The position numbers and the translations under genes are program-made. From Candidatus Melainabacteria bacterium (GTDB taxonomy: Bacteria; Cyanobacteriota; Vampirovibrionia; Obscuribacterales; Obscuribacteraceae), in the NCBI GenBank assembly GCA_003175915.1, contig PSRH01000053.1, positions 1 to 9,821 of the forward strand: a stretch of DNA of 9,821 nt, in the 5' to 3' direction. Below, piece by piece: positions 1 to 6,759 of this stretch. Under the pieces are notes generated by a model. It was not told the origin of the DNA. It searched no databases and saw only the letters and a list, made by a program, of their open reading frames with translations. Numbering within the stretch: position 1 is the stretch's first letter; the number at the start of each line of letters is the position of its first letter.

Positions 1-277
1 GCCGTAAGAAGCAAGCTCAAGTCTTCAAAGCCTGATTCCAAGCCATCTTTGAACTCAAGCCGATAAAACCCAGCCGGACCGGCAAAGGTTTAATGAAACC
101 TCTCACACCCAGCTCATAGTTTTCTCACAATTATTTAATTAAATTGGGTTTAGAGAAAGCCTTGTTCCAACAGTTAGGCAGCAGTTACTAGTCGATGAAA
201 CTCCCCAGTGTAAGAATGCCTGATCTGCTTGGAAACTTTGTGTCTTTGGGAGTAACGCGCTTTAACTGGAGCAGCCG
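1..277. other. Left-edge intergenic stretch with possible gene tail
   Basis: No complete gene is visible here. On the plus strand, frame 1 is open from the window edge to a TAA at 64-66 and would give a short basic, Ser/Pro-rich tail. Frame 3 is open only to a TGA at 33-35. Either could be the last codons of an upstream gene, and I cannot choose between them. Bases 120-145 are AT-rich and contain a perfect 12-bp palindrome, ATTTAATTAAAT (133-144). The rest looks like the leader of the TPR gene. No convincing -35/-10 pair was found. Confidence 0.4.
66..91 (+). terminator. Weak stem-loop, possible terminator of an upstream gene
   Basis: AAACC (66-70) pairs with GGTTT (87-91). Inside it GCCG (73-76) pairs with CGGC (80-83) around a GAC loop, with a small internal loop between the two stems. 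It directly follows the frame-1 stop at 64-66, which suits a gene end. It lacks a real T-tract, so an intrinsic terminator is only a possibility. Confidence 0.25.
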
Positions 278-1453
278 ATGCTGATGATAGACAATCAACC
301 TGTGGGATTGCGGGAATTCTATGCGGGTCAGGCAGCGCATGCCTACAACGAATGTGATTTCCAGCTGGCCGAGCGGCTTTTCAAGCAAGCTCTGGCACAA
401 TCGGAACGCAGTGGAGTCAAGGGTAAAGATTTGGGTGACGATCTAGGCAACGTGGCTAGAGCCTGTCACCAGCAAGCCAAATTTGCCGAGGCCGAGCAAT
501 TTTATCGTCGCTCCCTGACCTCGCTTGAATCTAGCGTTGGCAACCGGCATCCGGAAGTGGCCGATGTTCTCCATGATCTGGCCAGAATTAAATGTACGTT
601 GGGCGAATTTGCCGAAGGAAAGCAACTGCTTGGTCGGGCGCTTAATATCAGGACTGAGTTGTTTGGTGCCGCCGACCCCCAGGTGCTGGCCACTGAGCAA
701 GAACTGGCATCGATTCCCAACTCGCAAGAAGAATCAGTAGTCGTAAGACACTTGTCCGTTGCGAAAGAAATACCGATAGAAAGCGAATCTTTTCCACCCA
801 GCGACCCCAGCCGGGGCCTGCAAGTAATCGTTCCTGACCCGGATTCAATCACCCTTGAGCTGAACGCGCTTATGGATGCACCGGTTAGTGACTGGCTAAC
901 TAATACGCCTTTACCTGCCCGTCCAAAGCCGGCGCCCGACAAGGCGGACATCACCTTGGAAATGTCAGCAGCACCAGCGCTCCTTGAAGAGCGATTGGTT
1001 GAGGCGCCACCGGTCATTGCCGAAATGCAATCCCCGGAGATCCCCACGGCTATCAATGCAGAATCAAACACCTATAGTCATCCAGAAGAGAAAGTCAACC
1101 CGATTGCCATAGATGAGGAGCCAGCGCCATTCTTTGACATAGTCGCCACTATCCCTGATGACCGACGAGCAATCGACTTCGGCCCACCGATTGGTTCCAA
1201 AGAAAGACGGGTAATGGATTCCGGTCCTCGCCGGCGCTTGCCACGATCTTTCGTTGGCGAAAGCTCGGATTTTTGCAGTGAGCCAAGCATCGATTACGAC
1301 TACCGTCCCAGCCAACTTTCAGGAAAAAAAGGCGTGCCATTGAGCATTTCGATCAAGGAACAAGGCAGCCGTTTCTGGCAGTACGTGGGAATCGGAGTGG
1401 CTGTTCAGATCATTATGTTCTGTCTTATTGCCGTATTCGGCCGAGGATCGTAG
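278..1453 (+). CDS. TPR-repeat protein with C-terminal membrane anchor
   Basis: A 391-residue protein. Three tetratricopeptide-type helical pairs are visible at about residues 14-46, 55-88 and 94-130. The second and third are of the kinesin-light-chain type, with the linker VGNRHPEVA (87-95). TPRs bind protein partners; the partner here is unknown. Residues about 145-365 are acidic, rich in Pro, Ser and Glu, and probably disordered. Residues about 369-387 (YVGIGVAVQIIMFCLIAVF) form one hydrophobic helix followed by a four-residue tail. The predicted topology is therefore tail-anchored, with the TPRs in the cytoplasm. There is no signal peptide. The ATG at 278 is supported by GGAG (268-271) with a 6-base spacer. 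ppc begins 73 bases after the stop on the same strand, so co-transcription is possible. The fold call is solid; the function is unknown. Confidence 0.85.
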   Translation: MLMIDNQPVGLREFYAGQAAHAYNECDFQLAERLFKQALAQSERSGVKGKDLGDDLGNVARACHQQAKFAEAEQFYRRSLTSLESSVGNRHPEVADVLHDLARIKCTLGEFAEGKQLLGRALNIRTELFGAADPQVLATEQELASIPNSQEESVVVRHLSVAKEIPIESESFPPSDPSRGLQVIVPDPDSITLELNALMDAPVSDWLTNTPLPARPKPAPDKADITLEMSAAPALLEERLVEAPPVIAEMQSPEIPTAINAESNTYSHPEEKVNPIAIDEEPAPFFDIVATIPDDRRAIDFGPPIGSKERRVMDSGPRRRLPRSFVGESSDFCSEPSIDYDYRPSQLSGKKGVPLSISIKEQGSRFWQYVGIGVAVQIIMFCLIAVFGRGS

Positions 1454-1492
1454 GACATCTGACCAGGCAAGCAACGCTGGAACGCCTGATTG

Positions 1493-1505
1493 TGCGATAA
1501 TCGCA
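1493..1505 (+). promoter_or_regulatory. Possible extended -10 promoter and 13-bp dyad before ppc
   Basis: TGCGAT-A-ATCGCA is a perfect dyad. The same bases hold TGC followed by GATAAT (1496-1501), which resembles an extended -10 element (TGn plus 5/6 of TATAAT). No good -35 lies 17 bases upstream (AACGCT, 1473-1478), as extended -10 promoters tolerate. The transcript would start about 20 bases before the ppc ATG. If real, ppc could be expressed apart from the TPR gene, and a protein bound at the dyad could block it. This is inference from sequence only. Confidence 0.3.
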
Positions 1506-1526
1506 GGCGAAGCTTGGCGCCGGTCC

Positions 1527-4391
1527 ATGAAACAGAATCTTACTTCCTCAACTGAGCTGCAGGATCGCCTTAAACCACTGCGTGATGATGTTCGCCAGTT
1601 AGGGGCAATCTTGGGTGATACCATTCGGCGATTCGAAGGCGAAGAAGCCTTTGTTAACGTTGAGACACTCAGGCAACTTTGCAAGGGCTCGCACGAAGGT
1701 TCGCGCAAAGAGATTGAACCAATCTCTCAACTGGCCGATAAGCTCGATCTTGAAGCCGCCAAAAAAGTGATCAAAGCGTTTATGACGTATTTTGATCTGA
1801 TCAATATCGCCGAACAAAATCACCGTTTGCGCCGCCGCGCTCAAAACGAGTTTAATCATCCCTCCTTAGTTCCACCCGATTCTCTGCCAGGCTTAACAGA
1901 ACGCCTGCTTGCTAATGGAACTGATAGCAACGTCCTTGCTGAAGTGATCAAGCAATTGGACATTCAAATTGTGTTCACTGCCCACCCGACTGAGATTACT
2001 CGACGCACCGTGTTAATCAAGCAACTTGAAATTGCCAAGTACCTTTATCGCCGCGACCATCCACCCTTATCCATGCGCGAGCGCACCACGGTCGAGAGAG
2101 CCATTCGAGGAGTAGTGGAATCACTCTGGTTAACCGATCACATCATTTATTTCAAACCTGAAGTTATGGACGAAGTGCGCTATGGACTTTATCATTTCGA
2201 TCACGTTGTAATTGACGCGGTTCTGGACGTGCACCAGGAAGTTGGCGCACTGTTTAGAAACTTGCTGGCAAATCACGATAACGACAAGAAAAGGGCGGAG
2301 AAATTTATTTCTTTCGGTTCCTGGATTGGTGGGGATCGAGATGGAAATCCCTATGTGACACCGGAAGTTACGGTTAAGACTCTGGAGTATCAGAGGTCGC
2401 TGATAATTTCGCGTTATTTGCGGGATCTGGAAACGCTATTCAACGATCTCAGCCAATCAGTAAACTGGGTCAAGCCCGATCCTGCTTTGAGCAAATCCCT
2501 CAAGAGCGATGCCAATCTATTTCCGGAAACGGCGGACAGGATCAAAGGTAGATTCGATCGCGAACTTCATCGCCAGAAGCTTCTCTACATCCAGGCAAAA
2601 CTCAGGAACACGATATCGGTAGAACCGGGATCGGATTCTCAGGCAAAGCAGACGAAACTGAAAGAAGGGCAGTATTATCTAAGTCCGGTTCAGTTACGGC
2701 AGGATCTGTTCTTGCTTCGCGCCTCGCTCAAAGCATGCGCTTGCGACGACAGTCTTAACAGCCTTGATCGGATGGTTGATAGTATTGATATATTTGGTTT
2801 TCACCTTGCCAAATTAGACATCAGGCAACACAGTCAGCGACATATCGATGCCTTGGACGAGATCGCACAAAAGGTCTACGCGACACCCGGCGGCTATAGT
2901 GGACAATCCGAAGATGAAAAAAGCCAGTGGCTTAAACAAAGGATCATGTCCGAGGAATTGTTTACTACCCGCAAGTTGGAATTTAGTGCTTCGACTGCGG
3001 ACACGATCCAGACCTATATAACTCTGTCTGACTGCCAAAAACGATTTGGGGTAAGCGCTTTAGATACGTACATCGTGAGCATGACCAGGGCTGCAAGCGA
3101 CATGCTTGCAGTGCTGTTCTTTCTCAAAGAAGTTGGTCTTCTCAAAGCAGGAAAGCAGCTGGAGAGTTCGATAAGCGTCGTACCTCTCTTCGAAACAATT
3201 GAAGACTTAAGAAATGCCCCGAGAGTTTTCAATGTGCTGCTACAAGACAAGCTTTACCGGAGTTATCTGGAATCACGCGGAAACCTTCAAGAAATTATGA
3301 TTGGCTATTCTGACAGTGGCAAAGATGGTGGCATTGTCACTTCCAACTGGGAACTCTACAAAGTACAAAAACAGCTGGTCGCTCTTGCTGAGGAGAACGG
3401 TGTGAAACTGAGGTTATTTCACGGTAGGGGTGGCACTATCGGAAGAGGTGGAGGCCCGACCCATCGTGCCATTCTTGCACAACCACCGGGAACGGTTTCC
3501 GGCCGAATAAAGCTGACCGAACAAGGGGAAGTAATTTCCTCTAAGTACGCCCTGCATGAAATTGCCGTGAGGAATTTTGAGCGAATGGCAGCTGCCGTGA
3601 TCGAGAATACCCTGACTGGGCGACGCGCTGGTTCGACTTCAGAGGAACCGGAATGGCAGGCACTCATGGACAGGCTTTCGCTCAAGGCCTGTCAGTCATA
3701 TCGAAATCTTGTATATGGGGACCGCGACTTTGTCGATTTCTTTTATGAGACTACGCCGATTAGCGAGATCTCGCAGCTGCACTTGGGTTCAAGGCCGACA
3801 ACACGGGTGCGCAATAGTCGCTCAATTGATGCCTTAAGAGCAATCCCGTGGGTGTTTGCCTGGACTCAAAGCAGATACATGCTACCTGGCTGGTTCGGCT
3901 TTGGCTCCGCCTACAAAAGCTATCTGTCTGAGGACAAGAAAGCTCTTGCCCTTGCCAAACAGATGTACGCACAGTGGCCTTTTTTCCGAGGTTTGGTTTC
4001 CAAAATCGAAACAGCTCTGGCAGTAGCAGATCTGGATATAGCTCGTGTCTACTGTGAACAGCTTGCCTCAAAGCACCTGCAAGCCAAATATTTTCCGGTG
4101 ATTATGGAAGAATTCACTTTATGTTGCCAAGCCGTATTCGCGATTACGCAAACAAAACATCTTCTCGACAGTACTGCCTATCTCCAACAATCGATCGGAC
4201 TGAGAAACCCGTACGTCGATCCGCTTAGCTTCCTGCAAATAAAATTGATCAAGCAGTTGCGAAAGGATCAAAAGAAGCAGCGCCTGTCAGGCAAGGGCTC
4301 AGACGTGCTTGGCGCTGGAGCCGATCCATTGTTAGATGCCGTGCTAATGACAATAAACGGTATTGCCATCGGTTTGCAAAATACAGGTTGA
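1527..4391 (+). CDS. ppc: Phosphoenolpyruvate carboxylase
   Basis: Cytoplasmic Mg2+-dependent enzyme that carboxylates PEP with bicarbonate to oxaloacetate and phosphate, the anaplerotic feed of the TCA cycle. It is complete at 954 residues; the E. coli enzyme has 883. Landmarks in order: TAHPTE with catalytic His153 (E. coli His138), GSWIGGDRDGNP (264-275), GYSDSGKDGG with Lys599 (E. coli Lys546), the loop FHGRGGTIGRGGGP (631-644) with His632, Arg634 and Arg640 (E. coli 579, 581, 587), and the C-terminal NTG with Asn952. The constant 53-residue offset through the catalytic core supports an intact enzyme. In the aspartate feedback site Arg640, Arg893 and Asn952 are kept, but the position of E. 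coli Lys773 appears to be Val833. I see no plant-type N-terminal phosphorylation motif. ATG 1527 is preferred over an in-frame TTG at 1428, which lies inside the TPR gene, although no strong Shine-Dalgarno site precedes it. Confidence 0.97.
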   Translation: MKQNLTSSTELQDRLKPLRDDVRQLGAILGDTIRRFEGEEAFVNVETLRQLCKGSHEGSRKEIEPISQLADKLDLEAAKKVIKAFMTYFDLINIAEQNHRLRRRAQNEFNHPSLVPPDSLPGLTERLLANGTDSNVLAEVIKQLDIQIVFTAHPTEITRRTVLIKQLEIAKYLYRRDHPPLSMRERTTVERAIRGVVESLWLTDHIIYFKPEVMDEVRYGLYHFDHVVIDAVLDVHQEVGALFRNLLANHDNDKKRAEKFISFGSWIGGDRDGNPYVTPEVTVKTLEYQRSLIISRYLRDLETLFNDLSQSVNWVKPDPALSKSLKSDANLFPETADRIKGRFDRELHRQKLLYIQAKLRNTISVEPGSDSQAKQTKLKEGQYYLSPVQLRQDLFLLRASLKACACDDSLNSLDRMVDSIDIFGFHLAKLDIRQHSQRHIDALDEIAQKVYATPGGYSGQSEDEKSQWLKQRIMSEELFTTRKLEFSASTADTIQTYITLSDCQKRFGVSALDTYIVSMTRAASDMLAVLFFLKEVGLLKAGKQLESSISVVPLFETIEDLRNAPRVFNVLLQDKLYRSYLESRGNLQEIMIGYSDSGKDGGIVTSNWELYKVQKQLVALAEENGVKLRLFHGRGGTIGRGGGPTHRAILAQPPGTVSGRIKLTEQGEVISSKYALHEIAVRNFERMAAAVIENTLTGRRAGSTSEEPEWQALMDRLSLKACQSYRNLVYGDRDFVDFFYETTPISEISQLHLGSRPTTRVRNSRSIDALRAIPWVFAWTQSRYMLPGWFGFGSAYKSYLSEDKKALALAKQMYAQWPFFRGLVSKIETALAVADLDIARVYCEQLASKHLQAKYFPVIMEEFTLCCQAVFAITQTKHLLDSTAYLQQSIGLRNPYVDPLSFLQIKLIKQLRKDQKKQRLSGKGSDVLGAGADPLLDAVLMTINGIAIGLQNTG

Positions 4392-4396
4392 ACTGG

Positions 4397-4729
4397 CTAC
4401 CGTATATTTCGTTCGACGTCTCTGAGAGCATCCTGCGTTTTATCGATTTCTGCTTCGACCTGGTCCAACCTGTACTTCTTATCTTTCAGCTGATCATCAA
4501 GAGCTGGTTCATTTCGATCTCTCAATTCATCCTTGAGTGAATCGATCTCGCGCTTTAATGAATCCTCTTCCTTCCTCAGATCATCCTGTTTTCTCAACAG
4601 CTCGTTACGCGCGTCCCTCAAAGCGTCCAGGCTGCGGTCATCACTGCTATAGGAGGCCGGCGAAAGACCGGTACAGGTTGCCACTGCTGCCAAAATCAAA
4701 ATCGAATGTTTAATGCGTAAGTAAGACAC
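4397..4729 (-). CDS. Small exported coiled-coil protein
   Basis: A 110-residue protein if translation starts at GTG 4729. That start has GGAG (bases 4739-4742) with a 9-base spacer. Residues 1-25 look like a signal peptide: basic Arg5 and Lys7, a hydrophobic core at about 9-18, and possible cleavage after SPA (25). A Cys at 19 sits in a poor lipobox (VATC), so a lipoprotein is less likely. Residues about 33-110 are almost wholly charged heptads of Asp, Glu, Lys, Arg and Leu, interrupted near Asn-Glu-Pro, so two coiled-coil segments are likely. I do not recognise a family; a periplasmic or cell-surface structural protein is a guess. It converges on ppc with a 5 bp gap and diverges from the tautomerase gene. 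Confidence 0.7.
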   Translation of the reverse strand: MSYLRIKHSILILAAVATCTGLSPASYSSDDRSLDALRDARNELLRKQDDLRKEEDSLKREIDSLKDELRDRNEPALDDQLKDKKYRLDQVEAEIDKTQDALRDVERNIR

Positions 4730-4821
4730 AATAGATTGCTCCAAGTTGGTATCACCGACAGCGCCATATTGCCGTATTGAAGCCAGGCCCATTCGGCATT
4801 TGTGAATATACTATGTGGTCA

Positions 4822-4850
4822 TTGTCAATATGCAAAGCTAGACATAAAAT
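4822..4850 (+). promoter_or_regulatory. Sigma-70-type promoter of the tautomerase gene
   Basis: TTGTCA (4822-4827, 5/6 to consensus), a spacer of exactly 17 bases, then TAAAAT (4845-4850, 5/6). Transcription would begin near 4857, leaving a leader of about 105 bases before the tautomerase ATG. This is the best-formed promoter in the window. Confidence 0.65.
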
Positions 4851-4900
4851 ACCTGTAAGGCATGTGCGCGAAAGGTTGCTTTCATCTTCAAATGAATACA

Positions 4901-4929
4901 ACCGACCGAAAGGTCAGGTAAGATACCTG
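4901..4929 (+). promoter_or_regulatory. Two overlapping, mutually exclusive hairpins in the tautomerase leader
   Basis: Hairpin A: GACC (4904-4907), a GAAA tetraloop, and GGTC (4912-4915). It is extended past a bulged A by ACC (4901-4903) pairing with GGT (4917-4919). Hairpin B: CAGGTA (4915-4920), AGA, TACCTG (4924-4929), a perfect dyad. They share 4915-4919, so only one can form at a time. A further TACCTG overlaps the end of the -10 box (4850-4855). The set could be an RNA switch or a protein operator. No T-run follows, so it is not an intrinsic terminator. Confidence 0.4.
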
Positions 4930-4961
4930 CCGTTGATATGTCAGGCAAAAAGGAGTTGGTT

Positions 4962-5180
4962 ATGCCGTTTGTCGAAATTCAAGTCATCAAGGGCGTTTTC
5001 AATCAGGCACAAAAGCGGGAGATGATCACAAAAGTGACGGACGCAATGTTGTCGGTCGAAGGTGAGCAAATGAGAAATGTCACCCATGTAGTGATCAATG
5101 AGATTGAAGGTGGCGACTGGGGTATTGGTGGGAAGCTCTATACTGCAGATGATGTGAAGGCTCTAGCCGGACGCAAATAA
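4962..5180 (+). CDS. 4-oxalocrotonate tautomerase-family protein
   Basis: A 72-residue protein of the tautomerase superfamily (beta-alpha-beta fold). The family uses an N-terminal proline, exposed after Met removal, as a general base for keto-enol tautomerisation. The start is ATG 4962, giving MPFVEIQV with Pro in position; AGGAG (4951-4955) lies 6 bases upstream. Family marks are Pro1, the helix around QKREMITKVTDAM, and GDWGIGG (residues 50-56 without Met), which corresponds to the HFGIGG turn of classical 4-OT. Classical 4-OT has Arg11 and Arg39; here Val11 and Val39 take these places in an ungapped comparison. The substrate is therefore probably not 4-oxalocrotonate and cannot be named. 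No aromatic-degradation gene is nearby. It stands alone, behind its own promoter and a structured leader. Confidence 0.88.
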   Translation: MPFVEIQVIKGVFNQAQKREMITKVTDAMLSVEGEQMRNVTHVVINEIEGGDWGIGGKLYTADDVKALAGRK

Positions 5181-5212
5181 CCAAACGAGAATGCTTCGGA
5201 AATATCTTGGAA

Positions 5213-5259
5213 CGAAAGCACTCGTAGCAGTTTCTCTGGTTCAAATTTGAGTGCTTTTG
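5213..5259 (+). terminator. Stem between convergent genes, possible tautomerase terminator
   Basis: CGAAAGCACTC (5213-5223) pairs with GAGTGCTTTTG (5249-5259), 11 bp with one G-U pair on the plus-strand RNA, across a 25-base loop. The right arm runs into TTTTGTT, a partial T-tract. A smaller alternative stem uses TGCTTCG (5192-5198) and CGAAAGCA (5213-5220). The long loop weakens the call. The stem overlaps the last codons of the DUF4442 gene on the other strand. Confidence 0.4.
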
Positions 5260-5714
5260 TTCGCTCTCCGGCGAATATTTATTGTGCGTTCGATCGATGC
5301 ACAAACCTCACCGTTTTTGGTGAGCAAGTTAATCGCGTAGTTCTTATCCAACTTTGCTTGGGTTTTTAGCTGTGTTTTGATTTCTTCCAGTTCTTCCTCA
5401 CTCAGAATACAGGTTGCGTAAAGCGTCTCCTTTGCTAACCTCAAGAACCGTATTGAGGCCCCTTTGTCGACTACACTGTATTCGGGGCCAAGACATTTGA
5501 TCAGCATGAGCATATAGATCGGATCCGTAGCAGCAAACATACTGCCACCGAAAATAGTGCCAATATAATTGCGCGTCAGCCAGGTCAATGGCAACTTGAG
5601 GCGCACCTCTTTCAGATCATCAGACAGGTGGATTATTTGTGCACCTGTAAAAAGAAAGCAGGGAAAGCAGTTAAGTTGCCAGCGCAGCAGCTTGGTTTTA
5701 AAAGATTCCGGCAT
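5241..5714 (-). CDS. DUF4442 hotdog-fold (thioesterase-like) protein
   Basis: A 157-residue protein that resembles DUF4442, a branch of the hotdog superfamily related to PaaI-type acyl-CoA thioesterases. The core motif is Asn49, then GTIFGG (52-57), then Asp64-Pro65 and a hydrophobic helix (YMLMLIKCLG). Asp64 is the likeliest acidic active-site residue by family analogy. A later strand pair around YSVVDKGASIRFLR also fits. Such proteins are cytosolic dimers or tetramers acting on acyl thioesters; the true substrate is unknown. The start at 5714 has GAGG (bases 5722-5725) with a 7-base spacer. It lies 34 bases downstream of the unknown gene on the same strand, so the two probably share a transcript. 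The family assignment rests on motif recognition, not a search. Confidence 0.8.
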   Translation of the reverse strand: MPESFKTKLLRWQLNCFPCFLFTGAQIIHLSDDLKEVRLKLPLTWLTRNYIGTIFGGSMFAATDPIYMLMLIKCLGPEYSVVDKGASIRFLRLAKETLYATCILSEEELEEIKTQLKTQAKLDKNYAINLLTKNGEVCASIERTINIRRRANKSTQI

Positions 5715-5748
5715 CCAGCAACCTCAAGCAGGGTTCCTCTTGCTGTTG

Positions 5749-6297
5749 CTAAGAAAACACATCGGTCCCATCTTCAAGCCAGCGCAAAAGCGATGCGACC
5801 AGATCTTTCGAAGTTGCTACCGGCGCGTGGACGACCGGTGCCAATTGGCGCCAGACAAACTCATCCTGTTGGCGGGCCAGCACTAACGTTGTTCGGCCAG
5901 CGTTACCAGAGTGGGCACCGCTTACCTGAAAGATTAGGTCAAGGGAATGATGGATTTGAACATCATTGAACGGTACGTGTTTAAATTCGATAATGAGAGC
6001 TCGGTCTCTGAATCGTACGCTGGTGCAATTCTGATAGGCACTGATTTTGAATAGATCGTCGAAGTCCAAATATTTATTCAGTTCCTCGGTACAATCGAGA
6101 ATGCGATTTTTTATGTACTCGTACTCTGAACAGGCACGCGCATTGAGAACACGATTCTCGAGCTGTTCGTCGGCAATCTGCTTAGCTCGCTTTTTGTCCT
6201 CTTCAATGGAATCGTTATAGCCAAAGCCACGGCTCTTCAGACGGAGCAAAAGCTCGTTTACAAGTTTTTGCTGATAGTGGGATGGATAGTGTGACAT
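5749..6297 (-). CDS. Protein of unknown function, first gene of a pair with DUF4442
   Basis: A 182-residue soluble protein; I recognise no family. The N-terminal part (about 1-75) is highly charged and probably helical, with Lys, Glu, Asp and Leu-rich segments around KKRAKQIADEQLENRV. The second half has short beta-like stretches (RALIIEFKHVPF, TTLVLARQQDEFVW) and ends in a possible amphipathic helix (DLVASLLRWLEDG). No signal peptide or membrane span is present. ATG 6297 is chosen because AAGGA (bases 6303-6307) lies 5 bases upstream. The in-frame ATG at 6375 would add 26 residues but has no ribosome binding site. The DUF4442 gene starts 34 bases after the stop, so a functional link with acyl-thioester chemistry is possible but unproven. 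Confidence 0.7.
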   Translation of the reverse strand: MSHYPSHYQQKLVNELLLRLKSRGFGYNDSIEEDKKRAKQIADEQLENRVLNARACSEYEYIKNRILDCTEELNKYLDFDDLFKISAYQNCTSVRFRDRALIIEFKHVPFNDVQIHHSLDLIFQVSGAHSGNAGRTTLVLARQQDEFVWRQLAPVVHAPVATSKDLVASLLRWLEDGTDVFS

Positions 6298-6701
6298 GCT
6301 TGTCCTTGCGAAGGCTTGCTGGGCTGAGCTTATGGTCGCGCCGAACGCTGTGCCTAGGACGGCAACATCGGCCATTAGTAAAGCACATTAGTACCAAATG
6401 CGATACCCAAATCATGCTCATAATCACTTTCATTTTTTCAATTTTGTGTTCAGGATTAAATGGCGCCGCAGCGATGTTTGGGTGATCATGATCGGCTGAG
6501 ATTAGAGCAAAGCGATTAAAGATTGGAGTCACCACTAGCGCAAGCTCAAGGTTGAAGAGAAGCGATCTGGAGCATTGTCGCCGGCCGGACAGTAACCTTG
6601 CTCAGTCCTCACAATCCTTGAGGAAGCGAAATTGCATCGATCTCGATTATTGATTTGCTTAGAGTGGTTGCCAAGAGACGATTTTTGCAGGCAATTGGGT
6701 C

Positions 6702-6707
6702 TATAAT
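6702..6707 (+). promoter_or_regulatory. Probable -10 box of the patatin gene
   Basis: A perfect TATAAT. The -35 region 17-18 bases upstream (around GATTTT) is poor, and no TGn extension precedes it, so an activator may be needed. Transcription would start near 6713 and give a leader of about 125 bases. Confidence 0.4.
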
Positions 6708-6726
6708 CGCCTCAATGCCTCGACAA

Positions 6727-6759
6727 GCACCGGCAACTAAATGCTCGTGTTGCTGGTGC
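6727..6759 (+). promoter_or_regulatory. 11-bp leader hairpin upstream of the patatin gene
   Basis: GCACCGGCAAC (6727-6737) pairs with GTTGCTGGTGC (6749-6759), with one G-U wobble in RNA, around an 11-base loop. It would lie about 15 bases from the predicted transcript start. The loop contains ATG 6741, the in-frame upstream start that I reject. No T-tract follows, so this is not a simple terminator. It may protect the mRNA 5' end or bind a regulator. Confidence 0.45.

Noticed and set aside
502..1071. 189-codon minus-strand frame
   Set aside because: Antisense to the TPR gene, Ser-rich with no domain; a shadow of the real coding strand.
1428..1526. Longer ppc start at TTG 1428
   Set aside because: It overlaps the end of the TPR gene, has no ribosome binding site and adds 33 residues that look unlike PEPC. 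ATG 1527 gives a normal N-terminus.
4730..4792. ATG 4792 as the coiled-coil gene start
   Set aside because: No ribosome binding site, and it would bury the signal peptide 21 residues inside the protein. GTG 4729 has GGAG at the right distance.
4938..4961. ATG 4938 as the tautomerase start
   Set aside because: It would remove the catalytic N-terminal proline. ATG 4962 has AGGAG and puts proline second.
5569..5969. Two overlapping plus-strand frames of 105 and 113 codons
   Set aside because: Both lie antisense to the DUF4442 and unknown genes, overlap each other and have compositions unlike a folded protein.
6298..6375. ATG 6375 as the start of the unknown gene
   Set aside because: No Shine-Dalgarno site; ATG 6297 has AAGGA with a 5-base spacer.
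6215..6535. 106-codon minus-strand frame
   Set aside because: It overlaps the well-supported unknown gene in another frame and has no family features.
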